Shown: positions 12,497 to 22,830 of the stretch, piece by piece | Layout: each line of letters begins with the position of its first letter | Numbering within the stretch: position 1 is the first letter of the stretch | Translations under genes and position numbers: made by a program | Notes under the pieces: generated by a model | Told to the model about the DNA's origin: nothing | What the model saw: the letters and a program-made list of their open reading frames with translations, nothing else | Database searches by the model: none | NCBI RefSeq assembly: GCF_014905175.1 | Contig: NC_057790.1 | Coordinates: 22,160,469 to 22,224,468, forward strand | DNA from: Aphidius gifuensis | Lineage: Eukaryota > Arthropoda > Insecta > Hymenoptera > Braconidae | Direction: 5' to 3' | DNA length: 64,000 bases

Positions 12497-15400
12497 ATGC
12501 CAGAGCTAATCGAACTCAAAATGAATGGGGTAACTATACCAAGTGTACCAATAACTACCCTCGCTGGTATAGCGAGTTTAACAGATTTGTTGCCGGAAAT
12601 GCCCCTGCCAACACCATTACCACAAACATTAACAAACAAATCATTATTATTTCATCCACGTGTTGCCGAAGAGGCTACAATATTATTAAGTAATCGTGAT
12701 GAAACATTGGTACCACAATTATTATTATCATTGTCACAAACATCATCAGATAATATTGAATTAAAAGATCATCATTTAAAAATTGATCAACCACATGAGA
12801 CTGAAGAAAATACCCCTGAATTGCTTAAAGCAATATTACAATTAAATCCTCATGTATTTAAAGGTCCACAATATAATTCACCACGTAATTGGCCACAAAA
12901 TACACAATTAATGAATGCAAATCAATCACCAGCAAATTATGGTAAATATTCACCATCATATTCGAATTCATCTGGTTCACGACAAACACCACAAGGTAGT
13001 CCAGCACATCCAGCATCAGCAAGAACTGTATTACCACCACCAACAACTAATTTATCACATACACAACATCAAAGAATGCCAATGACACCACAAAATCATG
13101 CTGATGTATCACAAATGTCACCATTTGCTGTGCCTTCACCATCACCACGTGCAACTGTTATTACCGAACAAACAAGAACAACACCACAACATATACAAGA
13201 TGATGTTAATTGTATTAATACAATAACTAATATTAATCCACATCAAAATATTTATTCACCAGCTCATATAGGATCACAAAGTCCAGCAATGATGCAATGT
13301 AGTCCAATGCAATCACATCAACAACAAATTCATCCACAACAACAACAACAACAACATCAACAACAAATTCAAAATCATCCACATCATAATATGTCTGGTT
13401 TAACTACACCACAACACTCGATACATCATATAGCATCACCTATGGTGGATGGATCTAATATGCCAAATCAACAAATGAATATTAATATGAATATGCAACA
13501 GTCATTATTTGATCCAATAATGACACAACCAATGCATCATTCAATGAATAATACACAGAATCTTGATCTTGGTAATACAGTTGGTGATAATTCATCATTT
13601 TTACTTGATACAGTTGCTGTATTGCCAGATATTGATTTACCAATTGAAGCAATTGATCCAAAACCAATGCATCAGCTTTCTCAACAACACCAACAACACC
13701 ACCAACAACAACAATTACAACAATTACATCATACAGAACAACAACAACAACAACAACAACATCCCCAACACCAACAACAGCAGCATCAACTTCATCAGCA
13801 TCACCATCAACAAATACATCCTATAATTACACCTACTCTTCATCAATCTCATCATCAACCAGTTGAAAATGTTGTACATCCACAAATACCTCCAATTTAT
13901 CCAAATTTAACTCCTGATAGTATTGGAAGTAGTCTTGATTCTGCTCTCAATATGCCAATGCAGCAACAAATGATATCACCTCATCTTCAAATGCAACAAG
14001 AGACTCATCATCATCTTCATCATCACCAACAGCAGCAGCAACAGCAGCAATTGCTTCAACAACAACAAATGCATGAACAACTTATGCATCAGCAAATGCA
14101 GCAGCAACAAATGCATCAACAACATCAACAAGGCCAAATACATCATCATCAACAACAGCAACAAGAACAAATGCATCATCAACCGCATGAACATATGCAT
14201 CATCAACAACAAGAACAAATTCACCAACAGCAAGAACAAATTCAGCAACATCCACAACAAATAATTCATCAGCAACAGCATCAACAACAGCAACAACAGC
14301 AGCAGCAGCAGCAACAACAACAACAGCAGCAGCAGCAACATCAACAGCACCAACAGCCACAACAACAACAACAGCCACAACAGCCATCTCAACATTATCA
14401 AATGCCTGATAATGTTATGCGCGATGTAAAAATGTCTGTACAAATGAATGAAACAAAATTAAAAGAACCAGTTGTCATGTTAAATAGATTATCAGCAGCT
14501 GATCAAGCACTTATGCAACAAAGTCTAGCAGCATTTACAGAAAAATCACCAAATCTTGCTGCTAAAATGGGTCTTACAAGTCAAGTACCAATAAAATCAG
14601 AATCTGATAGTGAGGATGATTATGATAGAGCATTTAAAACACGTGGTAAAGATCGTCAAAAGAAAAAACCTGAAACACCACGTAAACGTAAAAAAATGAC
14701 AATTGATGATGATACAGATGATGATGATGATGGTGATAATGATGATAAAAAAGATGGTGATATCTTATTATCACCAATTAAACCAAAAATACGTAAAATT
14801 GAAAAAAAATTAATTCCTGTATTGGCAAAATTAAGTGTTGATGAATTAATGGAAACAAATACTTATCAACGTTTTAATGCAACAATTGATACAATATTTG
14901 AAAATACTGAAGATGATACAACAATAATTGAACTTGATGAAGATGGTGATGTACCACAAGAAATGCTTATTCCAAAATATCAATTACAAGATTTATGTAG
15001 AGAAGCAGCAAAATTAAAATCACTAAGAGCAATGGAATCAATACCATCAGATAGACTTGTTAGATTATTAAATATATTAGAAAAAAATATACGTGATGGT
15101 GCAAGAGTATCACCATTAGCTGATCCAGATGATGATGTTGATGAAACAAGATTATGGATGCAACTGGCTATGGAAAGAGTACAACGTGCTGTTGATGCAT
15201 CATTAATTGCATTAAATATAATGACATCACAAAATATGAAAAAAATTATATATCTTGAAGATGTTATTGATCGTATTGTATTATTTATGAAATTTCAATT
15301 AAATAATACAATATATCCTTCATTTGATCCAGTATATAGAATAGATTCAAAAAATAAGACTGAAAATTATAATACAAGTGGTGGAAGAAAAAAAAGGGGC

Positions 15401-18400
15401 CAAGTTAAAGAAGTACGTGAAAAAAGTATTCTTGAAGTATACAGTAAAATGCATGAACTTGTATCATTACTTGCTGAATTATTAAATATACAAATATTAA
15501 CTGATACAACTGTTTTACATGCATCAACAATGGGTGTTGCACCATTTTTTGTTGAATCAGTTAGTGAATTACAATTATCATCACTTAAACTTGTTACAGT
15601 TATATTTACAAAATATGAAAAACATAGAAAATTATTACTTGAAGATATACTTGCATCAATAGCAAGATTACCAAGTAGTAAAAGAAGTTTACGTAGTTAT
15701 AGACTTAATTCAGAGGATCATATACAAATGTTAACAGCAATGGTATTACAATTAATACAATGTGTTGTTACATTACCAGATAGTGTTACCAAACAATCAG
15801 ATAATAAAATTAATAATAACAATAATAATAATATAATTGATAATGATAATGATAATAATAAAAAAAATAATAGTAATATTATTAATAATAATACAACAAC
15901 TAATTCTACTTCAACGACAAATAATAAAAAGTCAACAAATGTTGATTTAGATGTATTAATTATAAATAAATATGATACAGCAACGAGAATTGCTGCAAAT
16001 TTTTTATCTGTATTTTTAAATAAATGCAGTAGTAAAGGTTCTGATATTGATTATCGTCCATTATTTGAAAATTTTGTACAAGATTTATTAGCAACAGTTA
16101 ATAAACCAGAATGGCCAGCAGCTGAATTATTATTGAGTCTATTGGGTTCATTATTAGTTGGTCATTTTTCAAATAAATCATCAGATATGTCATTGAGAGT
16201 TGCATCAATTGAATATCTTGGTGTTGTTGCAGCAAGATTACGTAAAGATGCTGTTAATTCACAGTGTAAATTATCAACAATTGATCAAATTGTTAAAGAT
16301 ATTAAAACAGAACAACAAAAAGATATTGATTATGAACAAACTAAAAATATCAATGGTCTTAGTAATGATGATGAACGTACAATGTTTTTACAACGTGTAT
16401 TACTTGATCATTTAGCTGTTAATAGTACAAAAGATTCACCATTAAGTTATGCAAGACATTTTTATATTGCACAATGGTATCGTGATTGTACTATTGAAAA
16501 AAATCGAGTTGGACAAACAAAAAATAATACACCAATTAAAAAACCACAAACTCATAATAGCAAAAAAAAAATTATAAATAAAAAACGTAATAATAAACAA
16601 CATATTATTGATAGTGATAATGAAGATGATAATGATGATGATGATGATGATGATTCAGATATTGAAACAATAAATCAAGATGAAAATGATAATAATGAAC
16701 AAAAATATTCTGAAGTATATAGATTAATTGAAGAAAAGAAAAAATTTATAATATCATCAATACGTCCATGTAGTTCAACAACAAAACCTGATATATTACA
16801 AACATATATTGATTATAGTTCAGCTGAATTAATATCACAATATCTTGCATCAAAAAGATCATTTTCACAAAGTTTTGATACATATTTAAAACAAATTGTA
16901 CGTGTATTAACTGAATCATCAATAGCCATTAGAACAAAAGCAATGAAATGTTTAACAATGATTGTTGAAGCTGATCCAAGTGTATTAGCAAGAGCTGATA
17001 TGAAATTAGGTGTACATAATTCATTTCTTGATCATTCAACATCAGTTAGAGAAGCAGCAATTGATCTTGTTGGTAAATTTGTATTAAGTAGACCAGAATT
17101 AATTGATAATTATTATGAAATGTTACTTGCAAGAATATTAGATACTGGTGTTAGTGTGAGAAAACGTGTTATTAAAATACTCAAAGATATATGTATTGAA
17201 TGTCCAACATTTTCAAAAGTACCAGAAATATGTGGTAAAATGATTAGAAGAATAAATGATGAAGAAGGTATACGTAAATTAGTTATGGAAGTATTTCAAA
17301 ATATGTGGTTTACACCAGTTACAGATAAACCAACACTTGATACATCAGCATTATTAAGAAAAGTTATGAATATAACTGATGTTGTTGCACAAAATAAAGA
17401 TCTTGGACTTGAATGGTTTGAACAACTGCTGGTTAGTTTATTTAAACCAAAAGAAGATAAAGATGATAGAACAAAAATACAAACAGAACCACCAAAAGCA
17501 TTATTAACAGCATGTAAACAAATTGTTGATTGTTTAATTGAAAATATATTACGTCTTGAAGAATTAAATTTAGATGATAATAAATTAGATAGTGGTAAAA
17601 AAGGTGCATCACAAAGATTAGTTGCATGTTTAACAACATTATATTTATTTGCTAAAATAAGACCACAATTATTAGTTAATCATGCAATAACATTACAACC
17701 ATATTTAAGTTTAAGATGTCAAACACAAGGTGATTATCAAATAATAAGTAGTGTTGCACATACTTTAGAACTTGTTGTACCACTTATGGAACATCCAAGT
17801 GAAACATTTTTAGCACAACTTGAAGAAGATTCAGTTAAATTAATATTACAACATGATAAATCAGTTGTTGCTAGTTGTTTATCATGTCTTGGTTCAATTG
17901 TTAATAATGTTACAAGAAATTTTAAATTAATACGTGATTGTTTTAATGAATATTATGGTTGTTTAACATTGTATAAAGATTGGTATGAAAAAGATACTAG
18001 AAATCCAATGTTATTAAGAAAAAGACCATTATTTAGAAGAGCATTATTTACTGTTGGTTTATTATTGAGACATTTTAATTTTACTGATCCTGAAGTTATT
18101 AAAGATTTACCAGATAATATTAAAGATCAAGTATTTGAAACATTAAGTTATTTTGTACAACTTGATAATGATGATATACGTCAACATACATTAACAGCAA
18201 TTGGTTCATTATGTATAAGACATTATGAATTTATGATGATGCCTGAATTAAAAGAATTATATCATTATTTATTAACATCAGATAATGCATTAGTTACAAT
18301 GAAAACACAAGTATTAAATAATATTGAAATGTATTTACAAGAAGAAGAAAAACGTATGATTAAACAAGATCAAGAATGGGCTAAATTATCTAAACAAGAA

Positions 18401-20002
18401 AATCTTAAAGAAATGGGTGATGTATCATCTGGTATGGCAAGTACTGTTATACAATTATATTTAAAAGAAATACTTGAATCATTTTTACATACAAATATTA
18501 ATGTACGTCATTCAGCATTAAAAGTTATACAATTAATATTAGCACAAGGTCTTGTACATCCAGTACAAATTGTACCATATCTTATTTGTATGAGTACAGA
18601 TATTGAAAAAATGGTTAGTCATAGTGCTGATAAACAATTACAAGAAATTGAAAAAAAATATCCTGGTTTTATACATATGAAATCACAATTTGGTATTAAA
18701 TTAAGTTATAGATTACAAAAAATATTACAAAATGATATTATTGTTAGAGGTATGAAAACAAAAGATGGTGAAATACCAAGTGCATTAAATGGTTTTTTAT
18801 ATACAATATTAAGAAATACTAAACAACAAAGACGTGCTATTGTATTATCATTTTTAAAACAATTTGATGAAACAGCTAAATCAAGTTTATCACAAATGTT
18901 ATTTTTAGCTGATAATCTTGCTTATTTTTCATATCAAGTACAAGATGAACCATTATTTATTATTCATCATATTGATATTATAATATCAATGTCTGGTATG
19001 AATTTATTACAATCATTTAAAGAAGCATTATTACCAAAACCAGGACAAGATAATCAAATAAATCAACAATTACAACAACCACAACCACAATTACAACCAC
19101 AATTACAACAACAACAACAACCACCACAATTACAAGAACAATTATTAATTAATCAACAAGATCAGCAGCAACAACAACAACAATTAGTTCAACCAATGAT
19201 TTATGGTCCAGATGGACAACAACAAATACCAGCACAAATTAATCCAGCTACTATTGATGATGAAGAAGAAGATGAAGAAGATGATGAAGCAATATTAGCA
19301 AGATTACCTGAAGATACAACTTTATTACGTCAATATATAACAGCTAGCCAAGGATTTTTATTATTATTAACACTTAGACAACATCTTAAAGAAGTTTATG
19401 GTTTTTCAGATGCTAAAATAAGTCAATATTCACCATCAGAATCAGCAAAAGTATATGAAAAAGCAGTAACACGTAAAAGTACAATGCTTTTTTTACCAAA
19501 AGCAACATTAGTTAAATTAAAAGAAGATTTAAATGCAACTGAACAACTTGATGAACAAGGTAGAAAAAAACTTGTTGCTGAATATCTTGATTTTCGACAA
19601 CTTATGCTTAAATTTGATCCTGAAGATCCAGAAGAAGATAATGCTGATAATAATATTACAAATTCAACATTATCACCAATTAAAAATCAACAACAAAATC
19701 AAACTAACATGGATATATCACCAATAGCATCAAATAATACTACTGATACAAATAGAATAACAACAACAACAAATGATAATAATTTACAATTTTCAAATAT
19801 TAATTCAAATATGCCACCACCAACAGTTACACCACGTGTACCAAAATTAACAATACATACTGATACAAATAAAGAACATCGTAAACATCGAACGCACAAA
19901 ACAGAAAAAGTTAAAAAACATAAAAAGAAAAAAAGAAGAAGAATCTCTGATAGTAGTGACAGTGGTGGTGATGATTGTAGTGATCCTGATTTTATGGTTT
20001 AA
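12497..20002 (+). CDS. Nipped-B: Nipped-B / NIPBL cohesin loader, single coding exon
   Basis: Loads cohesin onto chromatin with Mau2. The 2501-residue frame has no intron; an acceptor (TTATGTCTAG) lies 7 bases before the ATG, so a leader exon is spliced on. The N terminus carries the NIPBL signature VPITTLAGIASLTDLL, with KSLLFHPRVAEEA after it, the Mau2-binding part. The human start aligns to Met9 (MNGV), so Met9 is an alternative start. Residues about 270-640 are a Q/H-rich expansion; about 700-770 is a basic then acidic stretch (KTPRKRKK-like, then D-rich). An N-rich insertion is near 1100-1150 and a D/N-rich one near 1355-1400. HEAT repeats begin about 1440, and the conserved C-terminal domain (FNEYYGCLTLYKDWYEKD) lies near 1740-1950. 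A second Q-rich tract sits near 2180-2245, and a Lys/Arg-rich tail ends the protein. Human NIPBL is about 2800 residues, fly about 2080. Codons after the first 50 end almost only in A or T. Confidence 0.97.
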   Translation: MPELIELKMNGVTIPSVPITTLAGIASLTDLLPEMPLPTPLPQTLTNKSLLFHPRVAEEATILLSNRDETLVPQLLLSLSQTSSDNIELKDHHLKIDQPHETEENTPELLKAILQLNPHVFKGPQYNSPRNWPQNTQLMNANQSPANYGKYSPSYSNSSGSRQTPQGSPAHPASARTVLPPPTTNLSHTQHQRMPMTPQNHADVSQMSPFAVPSPSPRATVITEQTRTTPQHIQDDVNCINTITNINPHQNIYSPAHIGSQSPAMMQCSPMQSHQQQIHPQQQQQQHQQQIQNHPHHNMSGLTTPQHSIHHIASPMVDGSNMPNQQMNINMNMQQSLFDPIMTQPMHHSMNNTQNLDLGNTVGDNSSFLLDTVAVLPDIDLPIEAIDPKPMHQLSQQHQQHHQQQQLQQLHHTEQQQQQQQHPQHQQQQHQLHQHHHQQIHPIITPTLHQSHHQPVENVVHPQIPPIYPNLTPDSIGSSLDSALNMPMQQQMISPHLQMQQETHHHLHHHQQQQQQQQLLQQQQMHEQLMHQQMQQQQMHQQHQQGQIHHHQQQQQEQMHHQPHEHMHHQQQEQIHQQQEQIQQHPQQIIHQQQHQQQQQQQQQQQQQQQQQQQHQQHQQPQQQQQPQQPSQHYQMPDNVMRDVKMSVQMNETKLKEPVVMLNRLSAADQALMQQSLAAFTEKSPNLAAKMGLTSQVPIKSESDSEDDYDRAFKTRGKDRQKKKPETPRKRKKMTIDDDTDDDDDGDNDDKKDGDILLSPIKPKIRKIEKKLIPVLAKLSVDELMETNTYQRFNATIDTIFENTEDDTTIIELDEDGDVPQEMLIPKYQLQDLCREAAKLKSLRAMESIPSDRLVRLLNILEKNIRDGARVSPLADPDDDVDETRLWMQLAMERVQRAVDASLIALNIMTSQNMKKIIYLEDVIDRIVLFMKFQLNNTIYPSFDPVYRIDSKNKTENYNTSGGRKKRGQVKEVREKSILEVYSKMHELVSLLAELLNIQILTDTTVLHASTMGVAPFFVESVSELQLSSLKLVTVIFTKYEKHRKLLLEDILASIARLPSSKRSLRSYRLNSEDHIQMLTAMVLQLIQCVVTLPDSVTKQSDNKINNNNNNNIIDNDNDNNKKNNSNIINNNTTTNSTSTTNNKKSTNVDLDVLIINKYDTATRIAANFLSVFLNKCSSKGSDIDYRPLFENFVQDLLATVNKPEWPAAELLLSLLGSLLVGHFSNKSSDMSLRVASIEYLGVVAARLRKDAVNSQCKLSTIDQIVKDIKTEQQKDIDYEQTKNINGLSNDDERTMFLQRVLLDHLAVNSTKDSPLSYARHFYIAQWYRDCTIEKNRVGQTKNNTPIKKPQTHNSKKKIINKKRNNKQHIIDSDNEDDNDDDDDDDSDIETINQDENDNNEQKYSEVYRLIEEKKKFIISSIRPCSSTTKPDILQTYIDYSSAELISQYLASKRSFSQSFDTYLKQIVRVLTESSIAIRTKAMKCLTMIVEADPSVLARADMKLGVHNSFLDHSTSVREAAIDLVGKFVLSRPELIDNYYEMLLARILDTGVSVRKRVIKILKDICIECPTFSKVPEICGKMIRRINDEEGIRKLVMEVFQNMWFTPVTDKPTLDTSALLRKVMNITDVVAQNKDLGLEWFEQLLVSLFKPKEDKDDRTKIQTEPPKALLTACKQIVDCLIENILRLEELNLDDNKLDSGKKGASQRLVACLTTLYLFAKIRPQLLVNHAITLQPYLSLRCQTQGDYQIISSVAHTLELVVPLMEHPSETFLAQLEEDSVKLILQHDKSVVASCLSCLGSIVNNVTRNFKLIRDCFNEYYGCLTLYKDWYEKDTRNPMLLRKRPLFRRALFTVGLLLRHFNFTDPEVIKDLPDNIKDQVFETLSYFVQLDNDDIRQHTLTAIGSLCIRHYEFMMMPELKELYHYLLTSDNALVTMKTQVLNNIEMYLQEEEKRMIKQDQEWAKLSKQENLKEMGDVSSGMASTVIQLYLKEILESFLHTNINVRHSALKVIQLILAQGLVHPVQIVPYLICMSTDIEKMVSHSADKQLQEIEKKYPGFIHMKSQFGIKLSYRLQKILQNDIIVRGMKTKDGEIPSALNGFLYTILRNTKQQRRAIVLSFLKQFDETAKSSLSQMLFLADNLAYFSYQVQDEPLFIIHHIDIIISMSGMNLLQSFKEALLPKPGQDNQINQQLQQPQPQLQPQLQQQQQPPQLQEQLLINQQDQQQQQQQLVQPMIYGPDGQQQIPAQINPATIDDEEEDEEDDEAILARLPEDTTLLRQYITASQGFLLLLTLRQHLKEVYGFSDAKISQYSPSESAKVYEKAVTRKSTMLFLPKATLVKLKEDLNATEQLDEQGRKKLVAEYLDFRQLMLKFDPEDPEEDNADNNITNSTLSPIKNQQQNQTNMDISPIASNNTTDTNRITTTTNDNNLQFSNINSNMPPPTVTPRVPKLTIHTDTNKEHRKHRTHKTEKVKKHKKKKRRRISDSSDSGGDDCSDPDFMV
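13317..14385 (+). repeat. CAA/CAG/CAT trinucleotide tract encoding the Q/H-rich region of Nipped-B
   Basis: About 1 kb dominated by CAA, CAG, CAT and CAC codons, including a nearly pure CAA/CAG run around 14280-14345. It is mixed CAA/CAG rather than one pure repeat, so it should be more stable than a pure array, but length polymorphism is likely. Open frames on the other strand and in other frames here (poly-L, poly-V) are by-products of the repeat. Confidence 0.9.
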
Positions 20003-22217
20003 TAAATAAACTTTAATTTAACATTTTAAAAAAATGTGTGTGCGTGTGTGTGAGTGTTGTGTGTGTATATATTCAAAACTCTTTGAGTGAAAATATAATA
20101 CAAAATAAATAAATATATATATATTTTCTTTTTTTATTTTATTTATTTTAAATTTTTAAAATAAAAAGAAAAAAAAATCTCATCTATATTTGTGTTTGGA
20201 CGTTGTTAAGCGATAAATTACAAATACCTGGTGATTAAAATTTTAATAAAAAAAAACTATCGGCAATAGGAGTGAGAAATTTTTTGTAATTTTAAGTTGA
20301 AAAAAAAATATGCGAATTATTAAAATTGAAAAAGCATGAATAATAAAAAATAAATAAATTAAATATGTTTATGAAATTTTCGTATTAATAAACTGCTATA
20401 GTTATTGAATAATTTAAAAATTAATTAAGGAACTTGGTTTAAGCCATGACGTTTAATTTTAATTGTCAAATAGTTTATTTATCTATATTAAATATATACA
20501 TATTATTATATGCAATATGAATAATTTAATTATTGCGTGAATAGTCAACGAGATATCATTTTCGTTACAATTATATTATATTTTTTTTTACTCAAAAATA
20601 TTATCATATATAAATGTAAATTAATAAACACTAAGAGTGGTTTTATTGATTTTAATATTTTATAAAATTCAAAATAATATTTACGTTAATTAATAATAAT
20701 TTTTAATAAAAACCAAGTTCCTCGTGTGAGAGATCGATATCAAGACTATTCGGACTTTTATTTAAAACAAAAATAATAGATTTTTTTTTTTTTTTTATTT
20801 CATTATAATTTTGTAATTAAAAAAAAACTACAAGAAAATTTCAATATATAATGAAAATAATTTTATCTTGATTTCTGTGTGGAGGACCAGCGATTAAGAG
20901 CTTCTGTAGAAAAAAAAAATACTAAAAAAAAAAAATGAAAAAAATATGTAGTTTAATGAAAAAAAATATTATCACATGTAAGAAGGTATTTTAATTTTCG
21001 TTTTTATTTTTAAAAAAATGTAAGTTCAAAAATAAAAAAAAATGAAAAGAAAGAAAAAAAAAAAAACAATAAATTTCATAAGTTTATTACCTTATTTTGC
21101 CCTAAAATAATTTTAAAATAAAACTAAATGTAAAAAAAAAAAAAAAAACTGGGTGATTCAGGTAAAAGGGGGGCTTAAAATAAATAAATAATTAATTAAT
21201 ACGTTGTCTTGTATATTACATGTACATAAAAATTACAATTTTCAAAATGATTATTTTCTTACAAACTATATAGTGATGACAAACAAAAAAAAAAATAAAT
21301 AAATAATACTTGCAATTTTATTATTTGTAAAAAAAAAATTTAATAAGTATTAAGTATTTAATGTTGTCCCCTTATAGTTTGTTATTTTCTACATCGAAAA
21401 TATTTTTTTTTCAGTATAAATAACAATAATAGAAATTAATGAAATTACACTTATCATTTCTATGGAGAAAAAAAAATTAATAAAATTAATTTGTTAACTC
21501 AAATTTACCAACAAATATTGTGACAATTAAATTTTAAAAATTTACCAGTAATTAATTATAAATCAACTTGTCGTTGATTTAATTTAAAATGTTACATATT
21601 TATTAAACAGCTTCCACATTGTCCAAGTAACTTCCCTTTAATGCACTTATTAAATTTAAAAATTTAAAAAACAATTTTGTAAAAAATTTCATGTAAATAA
21701 TTACTATCGTGCATATAAAATTAAGCAACAATAAAAATATGTTTAATCTACGGATTCAAATATATTTAAAAAAATCTATTCGTAAATAATAGTTATTGAT
21801 ATAGTGGATATAATTCATTTCTTTAATAGAAATTAAATAAATAATTTAAAATTTATACGATGGACAATGGATCGCTTTGTATAATACTAATAATATTATA
21901 TCAGCTGTTTTGTTTTTTTAGACAAAAAAAAAAAAAAGGAATCAATATCAATTAAATAAATAATAATCTATAGATATTATTAAATAATAAAATATATATT
22001 ATATACAAATATGTATATATAATTTGAGTACGTCAAGTTTATTATACTAATGCGATGAAAAAAAATATGTGTGTTGTGATGAATGTAACTGGAAAATACG
22101 AAGGATGTTTGTAAAAAAAAAAAATAATAAATACACATATTATAATAAATTAAGAGTTGTTTTTGGATTTAATATAATAAATTCTTTACAAAAATCAGAG
22201 AGATAACAATACGTTTT
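20003..22217. other. intergenic, tail-to-tail between Nipped-B and PDRG1
   Basis: Contains the Nipped-B 3' end: AATAAA-type signals right after the stop and near 20100, and a short GT-rich microsatellite at about 20034-20070. The rest is A/T tracts and poly-A/T runs. I see no open frame, RNA gene or mobile element. Confidence 0.6.
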
Positions 22218-22673
22218 TTAAAATCCAAGTACTTTATTCATTGCTGACATTTCAGTTGATGACATTGGTGTCAACATAAGACCAGGTACAGGTGGTGTTT
22301 GTTCTAAATCACGTAGTTCGTTAACTTTAATTTTCAAATCACTTCTTAATTTATTTATTTCCATATCACATTCTTTTTGATCTATTTAAAAATAAAGTAG
22401 CAATAATTAAGTATATATTTTTGTGAATGTAGGTGGGTTATTTGTACCTTGAATTAATAATTTTTCAGCATCATTAACTGGCATTTTAATAAGTAATGGT
22501 CCAACAGTCATCCAACATTTATTTATATTTTGTTTTTGCAATGCTCGCATTCCAACACGATCATCATTTCTTCTTTTATCCAGGGCAACAACTTCCTGTC
22601 TATCAGTTAATATTTCAGCAGCTTTTAATTCAACTGTTTTTAAATGATCTAGCAGTTCTTTTTGTTCCTTCAT
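22218..22673 (-). CDS. PDRG1: PDRG1, prefoldin-like subunit of the R2TP/prefoldin-like (PAQosome) complex
   Basis: Small helical prefoldin-beta-like protein of the URI/R2TP-associated chaperone assembly. Two coding exons: 22673-22448 (MKEQKELLDHLKTVELKAAE, then LTDRQEVVALDKRRN, RVGMRALQKQ and GPLLIKMP) and 22381-22218 (QKECDMEINKLRSDLKIKVN, ending MNKVLGF, stop). The junction CAA-G|AT-CAA has GT and AG and keeps frame. The pattern of an N-terminal helix, LDxKRN, the RALQK motif, IKMP and a second helix matches human PDRG1 in order and size (about 130 residues). A further acceptor (TTTTTTACAG) ends 3 bases before the ATG, and its donor (AATAT|GTAAGT) is at 22780. A non-coding leader exon must therefore lie within or against the end of GPANK1. 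Confidence 0.88.
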
Positions 22674-22676
22674 TTT

Positions 22677-22780
22677 CTGTAAAAAACAAAAACCCACACA
22701 TTACTATTAAAACGATAGAATTTTATTAATTTTTGCTATTTAATTTTTTAATAATTCGTTTCATCAGTTTGATACTTACA
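22677..22780 (-). other. leader intron between GPANK1 stop and PDRG1 start
   Basis: A strong donor GTAAGTATC (GT at 22779-22778) and an acceptor TTTTTTACAG (AG at 22678-22677) define a 103-base intron on the minus strand. Only about 50 bases separate its donor from the GPANK1 stop codon. The upstream exon is therefore either a tiny PDRG1-only leader or the 3' end of the GPANK1 transcript. Confidence 0.6.
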
Positions 22781-22830
22781 TATTGCTTTGTATTATTATT
22801 TTTTTTTTTTACTATTAGTAAATAAAATAA

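Noticed and set aside
13976..14443. Open frames antisense to the Q/H tract (poly-Leu, poly-Val)
   Set aside because: They are by-products of the CAA/CAG/CAT repeat read on the other strand and contain no domain.
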